Notes under the pieces: model-generated | Told to the model about the DNA's origin: nothing | Databases searched by the model: none | What the model saw: only the letters and a program-made list of their open reading frames with translations | Shown here: piece after piece, positions 8,765 to 17,219 of the stretch | Layout of the letters: each line of letters opens with the position of its first letter | How positions within the stretch are numbered: the first letter of the stretch is position 1 | Assembly (NCBI RefSeq): GCF_000428985.1 | Contig: NZ_AUAZ01000014.1 | Location: forward strand, 49,947 to 113,946 | Length of the DNA: 64,000 nucleotides | Origin: Marinobacterium litorale DSM 23545 | GTDB taxonomy: Bacteria > Pseudomonadota > Gammaproteobacteria > Pseudomonadales > Balneatricaceae | Direction of reading: 5' to 3' | Translations under genes and position numbers: made by a program

Positions 8765-10234
8765 ATGGCTAAAGGGTTGGAAGCGCTCAGTTTCGACAAC
8801 TCGTATGCGCGATTACCGGAACACTGGTATCAACGGATCGACATCAAGCCGTTAAAGGGGGCCCATCTGGCGAGTTTTAATCCTCCTGTGGCCGCTATGC
8901 TGGGGCTCGATCCGTGTGAGCTGGACCCGAATCGTCTGGTTTCTCAGATCAATGGAGACGTCTCAGTGCCAGGGGCTGATCCTATTGCAATGAAGTACAC
9001 CGGACACCAGTTCGGGTTTTACAATCCAGATCTGGGTGATGGGCGTGGCTTGCTTTTAGGCGAAGTGATTAACGACAAGCGAGAGCGTTGGGATATCCAT
9101 TTGAAGGGGATAGGGCGGACTGCATATTCTCGGTTCGGTGACGGGCGTGCTGTTCTGCGCTCCAGCATTCGTGAATACCTCGCCAGCGAGGCGATGGCGG
9201 GCCTGGGTATTCCCACAACCCGTGCGCTGTGTCTGGTGGCAAGCGATCAATTTACCCAACGCAATGGGATGGAGCCCTGCGCGGTATTGGCCCGAGTAAC
9301 ACCCTGTCATATCCGGTTTGGCCACTTCGAGTATTTTTTCTACAGTCGGCGGTATGACGAGCTCAAGCAGCTCGCCGATTACACGATTGATCGGTACTAC
9401 CCGGAGTGTCGTAAAGCGGACAATCCCTACCTGGCGTTTTACCAGGCGGTCCAATCACGCACAGCTTCGCTGGTCGCTCTCTGGCAGTGTTACGGTTTTG
9501 TCCACGGCGTTTTGAATACCGATAATATGTCGGTGCTGGGCGAGACGTTCGATTACGGCCCCTATACCTTTATGGATCGATATGAGCCGGGCTTTGTTGC
9601 TAATAAAAATGACGATGAGGGGCGCTACGCGTTTGATCGTCAGCCGGAGATCGTGCTCTGGAATATGAGCGCCCTGGCTCAGGCACTGGTGCCGTTGGTT
9701 CCGCAAAAGGAGCTGGAACAGTCATTGGTGGGCTTCATGAAGGAGTTTCGCGATCAGGAAGCGCTCCGCATGCGGGCTCGGCTTGGATTTCAACGCGAAG
9801 AAAAAGGGGACCGGGAGCTCGTCGACGCATTCTTTCGTATCGCACGAGAGTGTCAGCTCGATATCAACCGGTTTCTCTACGCGTTAACCGAAGCAAACGA
9901 TTTCAATGGCTTGGATCTGGCTTCGCTGTGCGGTCGGTGCGATACAGACGGAAGCCTTTCAGAATGGCTCGGACACTACCGGGAACGGTTGGCCCGGGAG
10001 GCGGCCAGTGACCCGATTCGGCGGGCTCAGATGAGATCGGTTAACCCGCGCTACGTGCTGCGTAACTACATGGCCGAGGAGGTGATCAGGGAAGCTCATA
10101 ATGGTGATTATAAGCCGCTTAATAACCTGCTTGCGCTACTCCGCACGCCAGCGGAGAAAAATGAGCAGCTGGACCATTATGCCGGTACGCCACCGGATTG
10201 GGCGGGAGCAATCTGCTTGACCTGTTCTTCATGA
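8765..10234 (+). CDS. selO: Protein adenylyltransferase SelO (YdiU family)
   Basis: About 489 residues of the SelO/YdiU pseudokinase-fold family, which transfers AMP from ATP to Ser/Thr/Tyr of target proteins and is linked to redox stress responses. Visible signatures: YTGHQFGFYNPDLGDGRG, HLKGIGRTAYSRFGDGRAVLRSSIREYLASEAM, VHGVLNTDNMSVLGETFDYGPYTFMD (the catalytic NTDN...D block) and NPRYVLRNYMAEEVI. It ends PPDWAGAICLTCSS; the C-terminal Cys-Ser-Ser is where eukaryotic SelO carries selenocysteine. ATG 8765 is chosen for its GGAGG at 8755-8759 and for the LxFDN(S/R)(Y/F)ARLP start usual in this family; an upstream ATG at 8738 is possible. Confidence 0.95.
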   Translation: MAKGLEALSFDNSYARLPEHWYQRIDIKPLKGAHLASFNPPVAAMLGLDPCELDPNRLVSQINGDVSVPGADPIAMKYTGHQFGFYNPDLGDGRGLLLGEVINDKRERWDIHLKGIGRTAYSRFGDGRAVLRSSIREYLASEAMAGLGIPTTRALCLVASDQFTQRNGMEPCAVLARVTPCHIRFGHFEYFFYSRRYDELKQLADYTIDRYYPECRKADNPYLAFYQAVQSRTASLVALWQCYGFVHGVLNTDNMSVLGETFDYGPYTFMDRYEPGFVANKNDDEGRYAFDRQPEIVLWNMSALAQALVPLVPQKELEQSLVGFMKEFRDQEALRMRARLGFQREEKGDRELVDAFFRIARECQLDINRFLYALTEANDFNGLDLASLCGRCDTDGSLSEWLGHYRERLAREAASDPIRRAQMRSVNPRYVLRNYMAEEVIREAHNGDYKPLNNLLALLRTPAEKNEQLDHYAGTPPDWAGAICLTCSS

Positions 10235-10331
10235 GCGGGGCATGAGCGCCAGTTTTTGTGGTGATTACTGTTATGTGCCGGTTTCAGTGTATATATTGGG
10301 GGAGTTGGTTTAAATCGAAAGGAGATCCGTA

Positions 10332-10619
10332 ATGTCGAATGAAGGATACCACGAGCCCATTGATGAGCTGTCCGATGAAACCCGGGATATGCACCGTGCC
10401 ATTGTCTCATTGATGGAGGAGCTGGAAGCGGTTGATTGGTATAACCAGCGCATGGATGCCTGTAAGGATCCAGAACTCAAGGCGATCCTCAAGCACAACC
10501 GTGATGAGGAGAAAGAGCACGCGGCGATGGTGCTTGAGTGGATTCGGCGTCGAGATTCAAAGTTTGATGAGGAGCTGCGTGACTATCTGTTTACCGATAA
10601 ACCGATAGCGCACGATTAA
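10332..10619 (+). CDS. Encapsulated-ferritin-family (EncFtn-like) protein
   Basis: 95-residue helical ferritin-like protein. It closely matches the half-ferritin fold of encapsulin-cargo ferritins: HRAIVSLMEELEAVDWYNQR then HNRDEEKEHAAMVLEWIRRRD, with the iron-site Glu, Glu and His (EEL..., EEKEH) in place. Those proteins dimerise to make a ferroxidase site and need an encapsulin shell to store iron. This one stops at TDKPIAHD, right after the helical core, with no C-terminal shell-targeting tail, and no encapsulin gene lies beside it. RBS AAAGGAGA is at 10318-10325. It is followed by a strong terminator, so it is a single-gene unit. Confidence 0.88.
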   Translation: MSNEGYHEPIDELSDETRDMHRAIVSLMEELEAVDWYNQRMDACKDPELKAILKHNRDEEKEHAAMVLEWIRRRDSKFDEELRDYLFTDKPIAHD

Positions 10620-10635
10620 AACATCAGAGCGAGAT

Positions 10636-10665
10636 AAAAATACCCGGCAATTGCCGGGTATTTTT
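10636..10665. terminator. Bidirectional terminator
   Basis: Perfect 15+15 palindrome with A-run on one side and T-run on the other (AAAAATACCCGGCAA and its complement), between the convergent EncFtn-like gene and aroQ. It should end transcription in both directions. Confidence 0.93.
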
Positions 10666-10685
10666 GGTTATGCGCGCGGGATTGA

Positions 10686-11120
10686 TTAGTCGGCAAAATA
10701 GTCCAGCGCCATTACATAGCCGAGCGTCCCCATACCGGCGATGATTCCCTCCGCCCGCATGGATACGTAAGAGTGGTGGCGAAAGGCCTCACGCTTATGG
10801 ATGTTAGAAATATGCACCTCGACAACGGGATTGTCGAAGGTGTTCAACGCGTCGAGGATGGCGACTGATGTGTGGGTGTAGGCCGCCGGGTTAATGATAA
10901 TCCCTGCTGCCTTATCACGCGCCTCGTGGATTTTTTCGACGAGGGCGCCCTCATAGTTGCTCTGGAAAAATTCGATTTCCAGCCCTAGTCCCCGCGCTTT
11001 CTCCACCATCCGCGCTTCCACGTCAGCCAGTGTCTCGTGACCGTAGATTTCCGGCTGTCGTTTACCCAGCAGATTCAGGTTGGGGCCATTAAGAACATAA
11101 ATTGTTTTGCTCAAGCGCAT
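10686..11120 (-). CDS. aroQ: 3-dehydroquinate dehydratase, type II
   Basis: 144 residues, normal length for the dodecameric type II enzyme that interconverts 3-dehydroquinate and 3-dehydroshikimate. Signatures: [18 protein letters not shown] at the N-terminus with the catalytic Tyr in the flexible loop, [17 protein letters not shown] in the middle, and [20 protein letters not shown] near the C-terminus, which carries the catalytic His and substrate-binding residues. It is the last gene of a run with a TRAP transporter and is next to other quinate/shikimate genes, so a catabolic role (quinate to dehydroshikimate) is more likely than biosynthesis. Confidence 0.95.
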   Translation of the reverse strand: MRLSKTIYVLNGPNLNLLGKRQPEIYGHETLADVEARMVEKARGLGLEIEFFQSNYEGALVEKIHEARDKAAGIIINPAAYTHTSVAILDALNTFDNPVVEVHISNIHKREAFRHHSYVSMRAEGIIAGMGTLGYVMALDYFAD

Positions 11121-11136
11121 ATCTCCCTTCAGTCGA

Positions 11137-12405
11137 TCAATAGCCGAATAGTCGTGGCAGGAAGGTTACTGTTTCCGGGATAAACGTCACAATGCCCAGC
11201 ACAATCAGTTCGACGATAAACAAAGGCATGATTCTACGCGAAATCGCCCCGACGCCCACATTGGCGATCGAGTTGGAAACGAACAGGCATATACCCATCG
11301 GCGGCGTCACCAGGCCAATCATCAGGTTAAAGATAACGACAATGCCAAAATGAACCGGATCCAGACCCAGCTGCATGGCGATGGGATGCAGAATCGGAAG
11401 CAGAATCAGCATGGCGGCTATCCCTTCAAGGAACAGTCCAACAACGAGAAGAATGACGTTAACGGCCAGCAGGAACATCCAGGGACTGGTGACTTCGGCC
11501 AGTACCATCTCACTGACTTTCTGGGGAACCTGTGAGAAGGTCAGCAGCCAGTTTGCGACGGAAATGACGCCAATGATGATCAGTATGACGGAGGAGTCAC
11601 GCATGGCGCGGATAAATACGTTGGGCAGGGCACGCAGGTGCAGGCTTTTCAGGACAAACATACCGGCGATCAGCGCGTAGCCGGCGGCCAGTGCGGCGGC
11701 CTCGGTTGGAGTCACAATACCGGTCAGGATCGATCCGACGATGAAGATCGGCATGAACAGCGGTACCCAGGCATCCTTGAAGGCAATCATCCGCTCTTTG
11801 AAGGAAAGGCGTTCATGCATCGGCGCGTAGTGCGCCGCCTTGGCGCGGACATACAGTGACAGGCCAATAGCCAGCAGGATACCGGGCGCGACACCTGCCA
11901 GAAACAGTGCCGGTACCGAAACACCGGACGTGATCAGTGCGTAGATGATGACTGGAATGCTGGGCGGAATCATCGGACCGATCACTGAAGAGGCTGCGGT
12001 TAATGCGGCCGCGAAGTCCCGGGGATAACCCTCTTTTTCCATCTCGGGAATAAAGATACGGCCCAGTGCAGAAGTATCAGCAACCGCGGAGCCTGAGAGG
12101 CCGGCAAAAATCACCGATGCCCAGATGTTGACCTGCGCAAGGCCCGCTTTCATATGGCCGACACAGGCATTGGCAAAGCGGATGATGCGGCCCGTTATCC
12201 CGCTCTCGTTCATCAGCTCACCGGCCAGAACAAACAGAGGGATAGCCAGGATGGCGAAAGAGTCGAGGCCGGAGAATAACCGTTGGCCGACCAGGCTGAC
12301 AGAAAACGGAGTTTGAGACAGGTAGCCCAGGACTGCTATCAGAATTGAAAAGGCAATTGGACTGCCAAGAATCAGCAGCGCCAGCAGAATCATAAAACCT
12401 AACAT
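11137..12405 (-). CDS. dctM: TRAP transporter large permease, DctM type (system 1)
   Basis: 422-residue very hydrophobic protein with about 12 predicted membrane segments, the DctM (ion transporter superfamily) subunit that forms the sodium-driven translocation channel. Recognisable segments are [27 protein letters not shown] sequence near residue 60, [30 protein letters not shown], and [18 protein letters not shown] near the C-terminus. It sits between dctQ (1-base gap) and aroQ (16-base gap), so it is co-transcribed with both. The presumed substrate is quinate, shikimate or a dehydro derivative (inference from neighbours). Confidence 0.93.
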   Translation of the reverse strand: MLGFMILLALLILGSPIAFSILIAVLGYLSQTPFSVSLVGQRLFSGLDSFAILAIPLFVLAGELMNESGITGRIIRFANACVGHMKAGLAQVNIWASVIFAGLSGSAVADTSALGRIFIPEMEKEGYPRDFAAALTAASSVIGPMIPPSIPVIIYALITSGVSVPALFLAGVAPGILLAIGLSLYVRAKAAHYAPMHERLSFKERMIAFKDAWVPLFMPIFIVGSILTGIVTPTEAAALAAGYALIAGMFVLKSLHLRALPNVFIRAMRDSSVILIIIGVISVANWLLTFSQVPQKVSEMVLAEVTSPWMFLLAVNVILLVVGLFLEGIAAMLILLPILHPIAMQLGLDPVHFGIVVIFNLMIGLVTPPMGICLFVSNSIANVGVGAISRRIMPLFIVELIVLGIVTFIPETVTFLPRLFGY

Positions 12406-12406
12406 G

Positions 12407-12880
12407 TTAATCCTCGCTCTGGGCTGTCTTGGACTTCAGGTGATCGGGCAGCTTGATCAGCGCAGCAAGGACCAATCCGACACCGCCAACAATAATTGCC
12501 GACTGGAACGCGCTCATGGGTATGCCGGTGCCCGGCGCATCGATTCCGCCCCTTTTCATGACGAACAGGTAGCCGGACCAGGCCAGAACGCCACCGGTGC
12601 CCAGGGCTATCAGATCCAGCACCAGATCGAGCACACGGCGTATCGGTGCAGGAACCCCTTTCTCGAGGAAACCAAACTTAATGTGTATATCTTCCATGTA
12701 GCACAGTACGGTGCCGAACATTGCACCGTATATCATGGCGTAGCGGGCGACCTCTTCACTCCATTGAATGGGGTAGTTGAACAGGTAGCGAGTCAGGCTG
12801 CTTATCAAAACGACGGCAAAAACGATGAAAAGCGAGCCCCCCGTCAACCAGGACAGGAGCTTTGAGTACAGATCTTTCAT
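12407..12880 (-). CDS. dctQ: TRAP transporter small permease, DctQ type (system 1)
   Basis: 157 residues with four predicted membrane helices, the usual DctQ architecture; contains the family pattern RYLFNYPIQWSEEVARYAMIYGA in the second helix region. DctQ partners DctM in the membrane and docks the loaded periplasmic protein. It starts at an ATG at 12880 and is separated from dctM by one base. A stable hairpin lies between it and dctP upstream. Confidence 0.93.
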   Translation of the reverse strand: MKDLYSKLLSWLTGGSLFIVFAVVLISSLTRYLFNYPIQWSEEVARYAMIYGAMFGTVLCYMEDIHIKFGFLEKGVPAPIRRVLDLVLDLIALGTGGVLAWSGYLFVMKRGGIDAPGTGIPMSAFQSAIIVGGVGLVLAALIKLPDHLKSKTAQSED

Positions 12881-12910
12881 CGGGTTGTCCCAGATACAGG
12901 TAGGGTAGAA

Positions 12911-12936
12911 GTCACCGGGCCCTGCGGCCCGGTGAC
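12911..12936 (-). promoter_or_regulatory. Intercistronic hairpin between dctP and dctQ
   Basis: Perfect 11-base arms (GTCACCGGGCC / GGCCCGGTGAC) with a four-base loop, without a following T run. In TRAP operons such structures commonly reduce downstream expression or protect the dctP message, giving more binding protein than membrane subunits. That role is inferred. Confidence 0.6.
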
Positions 12937-12966
12937 TGGGTCTTGCTAGAGTATAGTTGCGCTGGG

Positions 12967-13986
12967 TCAGTCGGCCATTGCGGCTTCAACCGCGCCCTGG
13001 GCTTTGTTGATCCAGGCTTCGTCGATCTCACCCTTGAGCCACTCGATCACCGGCGGCTGAGCGGCGCTGCGGAACTGTTCCAGCTGGTCGGCGGTGGGCG
13101 CGGTAATCTCCATACCTTCCTGAGCCAGCTTGGTCAGGCCTTCAGCGGAATTGAATTGCTGAACGGCACGTCCCATAACCCCCGCAACCTTGGCGGCGCG
13201 ATCAACGGTGGCGCGATCCTTATCGCTCAAGCCCTGATATACATCATCGTTGATCACCAGGAAGTCGGTGCCATAGACGTGACCATCCAGGGTGATGTAC
13301 TTCTGCATCTCGTAGAACTTGTTGTTGTAGATAACGCCGACCGGGTTTTCCTGGCCATCGACAACGCCGGTGGTCAGAGCCGACGGTACTTCCGGCCAGG
13401 AGATTGGTGTCGGCTGGCCACCCATCGCTTTAACCATTTCCACGTACAGCGGGGTGGTCATAACGCGAATCTTCAGACCTTCCAGATCTTTGGGTGTCTC
13501 GATCGGGCGCTTTGAGTTGGTGAAGTTACGGAAGCCGGTTTCGCCGTAAGCGAGAATACGCAGACCGGTTTTCTCGTAACAGTGCTGACTCAGCTCCTTA
13601 CCGAACTCGCCGTCGAGAACCTCCCAGGCAACCGGAGCGGACGGGAACAGGTAGGGGGTCTCAAGCACTGACGCTTCCGGGCACAGCTTTGAGAACGGGC
13701 CGGAGACCATGGCCATGCTCAGTGTGCCATCCTGGGCAGACTGCAGCAGTTCGGTTTCACCGCCGAGCTGTCCGGCCGGGTAAACGTTAACTTCAATGCG
13801 GCCGCCAGACTCACCTTCAACCAGGTTCTTGAACACGGTCGCAGCAGCACCTTTTTTGGATGTGGTCCATTCCTGGGGATCCACGTGCGCAAGGGTCAGG
13901 GTAACGTCAGCAGCCTGAGCCTGGAGGGTTAAGGCTGCAGCAGCTGTTGCCAGGGCCGTGGTTATTTTTTTTGTCGAGAATTTCAT
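12967..13986 (-). CDS. dctP: TRAP transporter substrate-binding protein, DctP type (system 1)
   Basis: 339-residue periplasmic solute receptor. Signal peptide: KFSTKKITTALATAAAALTL then cleavage near QAQA-ADV. Family signatures: AHVDPQEWTTSKKGAA, YPAGQLGGETELLQSAQDGTLSMAMV, the LEGLKIRVMTTPLYVEMVKAMGGQPTPI block with the Arg that typically binds the substrate carboxylate, and the SALTTGVVDGQENP motif. ATG 13986 is used because AAGGAAAC is close upstream; an earlier in-frame Met at 14022 lacks a signal peptide. It leads the minus-strand operon dctP-dctQ-dctM-aroQ and is divergent from the shikimate dehydrogenase gene. Confidence 0.93.
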   Translation of the reverse strand: MKFSTKKITTALATAAAALTLQAQAADVTLTLAHVDPQEWTTSKKGAAATVFKNLVEGESGGRIEVNVYPAGQLGGETELLQSAQDGTLSMAMVSGPFSKLCPEASVLETPYLFPSAPVAWEVLDGEFGKELSQHCYEKTGLRILAYGETGFRNFTNSKRPIETPKDLEGLKIRVMTTPLYVEMVKAMGGQPTPISWPEVPSALTTGVVDGQENPVGVIYNNKFYEMQKYITLDGHVYGTDFLVINDDVYQGLSDKDRATVDRAAKVAGVMGRAVQQFNSAEGLTKLAQEGMEITAPTADQLEQFRSAAQPPVIEWLKGEIDEAWINKAQGAVEAAMAD

Positions 13987-14108
13987 GCTGTTTCCTTCTC
14001 TTCTTTGGGTCGTCGCTTCCATGGGGTTGGAGGCGCTACCGGTTTTTGTTGTACAGGTTGTCGTTAAACAGACGCGTGCTTATCGATGCTAGGAGGCTAG
14101 CAATTGGA

Positions 14109-14155
14109 TTGACTATGGTCAAGTTAGTAGGAGTAAAGAAAAAATATCCTATATT
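14109..14155. promoter_or_regulatory. Operators in the dctP / shikimate dehydrogenase divergent promoter
   Basis: Two palindromes lie in the divergent intergenic region: TTGAC-TATG-GTCAA (14109-14122) and AATAT-CCT-ATATT (14143-14155). The second has the same symmetry, and as its reverse complement the same 13 bases, as the site in front of quiC at 17150-17162. It is a candidate binding site for the GntR regulator at 15275. Confidence 0.6.
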
Positions 14156-14300
14156 ATTCATAGTGGCCAATTAAATTATTGACGTAGGGTTATTTCGAAG
14201 TCTAACGTATAAACGTACCCGAACAGGTAGCGTGAATTTGGGTTTGTCAGCTATCGCCGCCTGGCGGGTGCTTTGGTTTGTCTTTCGGCGGAGAATAAGA

Positions 14301-15149
14301 ATGGTTCACTTGGGGTTGATAGGTCGTTCAATCGCGCAGTCTCGTGCACCCGCACTGCATGAAATGCTAGGGGAGCTTCACGGGGTCGAGGTGCGTTATC
14401 AGTTGCATGATCCCGAGGAAGACAGCCCTGAAGCCTTCGTCCGGACGCTGGAGCAGATGCGTTCTGCGGGCTACCGCGGTTGCAACGTGACCTATCCGTT
14501 CAAGCAAGTCGCCATCGCCCACGCGCAAGAGATGAATTCGGCGGTAAAGCGGGTTGGGTCCTCCAACACCCTGCGTTTCGGCGATTCGATTTATGCGGGG
14601 AATACCGACTACACCGGTTTTATCCGCGGCTACCGTGGACGTATGGGCAGCGAAGAAGCGGGCTGTGTACTGTTACTTGGCGCCGGTGGTGTAGGGCGTG
14701 CGGTTGCTTTCGCCCTTGGCGAACTGGGTGCCAGTGAGGTGCTGGTCTTCGATCTGGATACAAAGGGGGCTGATTCCCTTGCACGTGCACTCGAAAACGA
14801 GGGTATAAAAGCGCGGGCTATTTCTGCTCAAGAGCTACCGGATGCAGCTCGGTCAGCGACCGGCCTGGTGAACTGCACGCCCGTCGGCCATTACAAGAGC
14901 CCCGGTAACCCGCTACCGGAGTCGGTGTTTGGCGGGCAGCGCTGGGCATTTGATGCGGTGTATACACCGCTGGATACTGAGTTTTTGCTGGCGGCCCACA
15001 AGCAGGGGCTGAAGATCGTTTCCGGATTCGACCTGTTTTTCTTCCAGGGAATTGATGCCTACGAGATATTTATGGATACGCGAGTGGATCCAGCCAAGGT
15101 ACTGGAGCCGTTTAAGAAACGTTTCGATATTGTCAGTGATCTGATTTGA
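14301..15149 (+). CDS. Shikimate/quinate dehydrogenase, NAD-type (AroE family)
   Basis: 282 residues of the AroE fold. Substrate domain: LGLIGRSIAQSRAP (Ser pair for the carboxylate), GCNVTYPFKQ with the catalytic Lys, and GNTDYTGF with the catalytic Asp. The nucleotide domain has LLGAGGVGRAVAF followed by VFDLDTK; an acidic residue at the end of the second strand, rather than the NRT-type motif of biosynthetic AroE, points to NAD, as in catabolic quinate/shikimate dehydrogenases. It probably oxidises shikimate to dehydroshikimate and/or quinate to dehydroquinate. ATG 14301 has GGAG eight bases upstream; an upstream Met at 14232 gives a non-homologous tail. Confidence 0.88.
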   Translation: MVHLGLIGRSIAQSRAPALHEMLGELHGVEVRYQLHDPEEDSPEAFVRTLEQMRSAGYRGCNVTYPFKQVAIAHAQEMNSAVKRVGSSNTLRFGDSIYAGNTDYTGFIRGYRGRMGSEEAGCVLLLGAGGVGRAVAFALGELGASEVLVFDLDTKGADSLARALENEGIKARAISAQELPDAARSATGLVNCTPVGHYKSPGNPLPESVFGGQRWAFDAVYTPLDTEFLLAAHKQGLKIVSGFDLFFFQGIDAYEIFMDTRVDPAKVLEPFKKRFDIVSDLI

Positions 15150-15190
15150 GTTCGGCCGTTTCGTATCGTTGTCATTGACGTTGGTCTCTT

Positions 15191-15214
15191 GGGTGCCTGG
15201 TGCACCCTTTTTTA
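15191..15214 (+). terminator. Terminator after the shikimate dehydrogenase gene
   Basis: GGGTGC / GCACCC stem with a short loop followed by seven Ts. Confidence 0.85.
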
Positions 15215-15274
15215 TTGCCTGAGCCATCCGGGCGACGCAGGCTCGATTAGTGTAATATTGCGCGTGGCATAAAA

Positions 15275-15961
15275 ATGACGTTTGCGAGAAAACTTATGAA
15301 TGGCGATCTTGATCGCAAGCTGGTAGGTGAATCCGCCTATGAGCGTCTACGTAATGACATTATGACCGGTGTTCTCCAGCCTGGGCAAAAGCTGAAGCTC
15401 AACGCATTGCGAGGGGCCTACAGCGTCAGTGTCAATACACTGCGAGAGACGCTGATGCGGTTGGCGTCGGATGGGTTCGTTGAAGTGGAAGGGCAGAAAG
15501 GGTTCCGGGTTAAGCCGGTATCGCTGGAAGACTTTGAGGAGTTGATCGAGCTACGGGAAACCCTGGAAACACTCGGCCTGCGCAAGTCATTTCAGAATAA
15601 GTCGAACGTCATTGACTGGAAGGCACGCCTGATCAGCGCACATTATCGGTTAAGCTGCATGGAAAAGCTGATGATTGAAGATGAGCATGCCAACGTCAGC
15701 GAGTGGGAGCGTGCTGACCGTGACTTTCATATGGCGATTGTGTCCAACTGTGGCTCCGAACAGTTGATTCGCTATCATGGTTCGGTGCTGGAACAGTTTA
15801 TGCGGTATCAGCTACTCGCCCTGAAAAAACGGCCGTTCCGCGGGCAGGAGGTGGCTGACGAGCATCGCCACTTGCTGAACTGCCTGATTGAAGATGATCA
15901 GGAGGGCGCATTAAAAGCGCTGGCTGATCATATCAGCAAAGGTAACCAAACGGCGGTCTAA
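15275..15961 (+). CDS. GntR-family regulator (FCD subfamily)
   Basis: 228 residues: N-terminal winged HTH (YERLRNDIMTGVLQPGQKLKLNALRGAYSVS with recognition helix SVNTLRETLMRLASDGFVEVE) and a C-terminal all-helical FCD effector domain (EDFEELIELRETLETLGLRK ... ADRDFHMAIVSNC ... DEHRHLLNCLIEDD) with the Asp/His pattern used for metal and small carboxylate binding. It lies between the shikimate dehydrogenase and quiC and is the most likely sensor for quinate-pathway intermediates. ATG 15275 is used; ATG 15296 is an alternative that still keeps the HTH. Confidence 0.9.
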   Translation: MTFARKLMNGDLDRKLVGESAYERLRNDIMTGVLQPGQKLKLNALRGAYSVSVNTLRETLMRLASDGFVEVEGQKGFRVKPVSLEDFEELIELRETLETLGLRKSFQNKSNVIDWKARLISAHYRLSCMEKLMIEDEHANVSEWERADRDFHMAIVSNCGSEQLIRYHGSVLEQFMRYQLLALKKRPFRGQEVADEHRHLLNCLIEDDQEGALKALADHISKGNQTAV

Positions 15962-15980
15962 ACACCGCCGTTTTCGTTTC
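15949..15980 (+). terminator. Terminator overlapping the GntR stop codon
   Basis: AACGGCGGT / ACCGCCGTT stem whose loop contains the GntR stop codon, followed by TTTTCGTTTC. Confidence 0.8.
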
Positions 15981-16006
15981 TGTGATTGAAGGGCTTGTCG
16001 GTCGGA

Positions 16007-16942
16007 TCAGGTGACAAAGGCAAGTAGCACGGTGACCGTCACGAACGAGAGTGCTGTGGTCAGTATCAGTATGCTGGCGCACTGGCTACCGTAGCCGTAA
16101 TTCCCGCCAATAATCGGATAGATGCTCATCATCGGCATCGCCGCAATCAAGAGCGCCGCCAGTTCCAGCTCCGGGTCGAATGGCGGGAGCAGCCACAGCA
16201 TCAAAGCCACCAGCAGTGGGTGTATCAGCAGCTTGCCAATAACAACCGGCGATATCTCTTTGAGTTCGCCTCGGATTGGTGTGCCAACCAGCGAGCCGCC
16301 GATGACAAAGAGAGCGGTGGCTGCGGAAGCCCGAGCCAGCATGTCGAGCGATTGATCAACAGCGCCCGGCAGCTGCAATCCGATCGCTGACGCCGCCAGG
16401 CCTGCCGTAATCGACTGGATAATCGGGTTGCGGATTACGCGGCCAAACACCGAGGCCCAGACCTCGCTCAGGCGCTTATCAGCGCGGTTGCCGGATCCAT
16501 ACTCAATGGCGATCAGAGCGAGCGGCAAAACGACGATATTCTCGACCATCACCGCCATCGCAAAGGCGTTGGCCGGAGGGTCGCCAAATACTTGGAGCAG
16601 CACCGGATAACCAATGAACATGCTGTTGGGGATGGCCATGCCGATTCCTTTCAGTCCCGCCGCGCCTAATCCGTTACGCAGTACATAAAGACTGAACAAC
16701 AGCCCCAGGATGAAAGAACAGAGAGAGGCCGTGGCATATACGCCAACAAAGGAGGGGTCGATGATCTCACCAAAGTCCATTCGGGAAACGGTGGAGAAAA
16801 TAGCCGCGGGTAGCGCAAAGTAGAGAACAAATCGACCCAGTCCGGGAATCGCTTCGGGCGCGACTAAACGGGATTTAACCGCAAGATAGCCAATTGCAAT
16901 GAGCAGAAAAATAGGTGCAGTTATCGATAAAACGGCGGGCAT
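16007..16942 (-). CDS. AEC-family transporter
   Basis: 311-residue membrane protein with about ten predicted helices of the auxin efflux carrier/malonate transporter family: AVLSITAPIFLLIAIGYLAVKSRLV at the N-terminus, NSMFIGYPVL in the central crossover, and AALLIAAMPMMSIYPIIGGNYG near the C-terminus. Members in Proteobacteria move small carboxylates. Divergent from quiC with a shared promoter region, so it probably moves a quinate-pathway acid (inference). The start at 16942 is chosen for its GGGAG upstream; a longer reading to 17035 has no membrane-protein character. Confidence 0.88.
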   Translation of the reverse strand: MPAVLSITAPIFLLIAIGYLAVKSRLVAPEAIPGLGRFVLYFALPAAIFSTVSRMDFGEIIDPSFVGVYATASLCSFILGLLFSLYVLRNGLGAAGLKGIGMAIPNSMFIGYPVLLQVFGDPPANAFAMAVMVENIVVLPLALIAIEYGSGNRADKRLSEVWASVFGRVIRNPIIQSITAGLAASAIGLQLPGAVDQSLDMLARASAATALFVIGGSLVGTPIRGELKEISPVVIGKLLIHPLLVALMLWLLPPFDPELELAALLIAAMPMMSIYPIIGGNYGYGSQCASILILTTALSFVTVTVLLAFVT

Positions 16943-17116
16943 AGCCTGTGCTCCCTGAAGCTGAGTGTCCCTGTTGATGCGGGTGTTGGAGGTATAGAGT
17001 CTTGATAGTGTGCGTCGGACAGAGGTGATGAACATTGCTGCCCGAGCGACCCATTTTTCTTGGTTTCATGTGCCAAGTCCAATAAGCAATTTGCGCCGAC
17101 CTATAATAAAACCGAT

Positions 17117-17162
17117 ATGTGAACACATGATGTGACCAATCAGGTGAAAAATATAGGATATT
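17117..17162. promoter_or_regulatory. Operators in the AEC carrier / quiC divergent promoter
   Basis: ATGTG-AA-CACAT palindrome at 17117-17128 and AATAT-AGG-ATATT palindrome at 17150-17162. The latter is the reverse complement of the 13-mer at 14143-14155, linking quiC and the TRAP/dehydrogenase promoters to one regulator. Confidence 0.6.
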
Positions 17163-17219
17163 AATATACATTAGTGGGTGAAAAAGATAATCACCAACTA
17201 TACAGGCAGGATCCCTAGC

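Noticed and set aside
17117..17128. CRP-like site ATGTGAACACAT
   Set aside because: The half-sites have a two-base spacer, not the six bases of a TGTGA-N6-TCACA CRP site; kept only as a palindrome.
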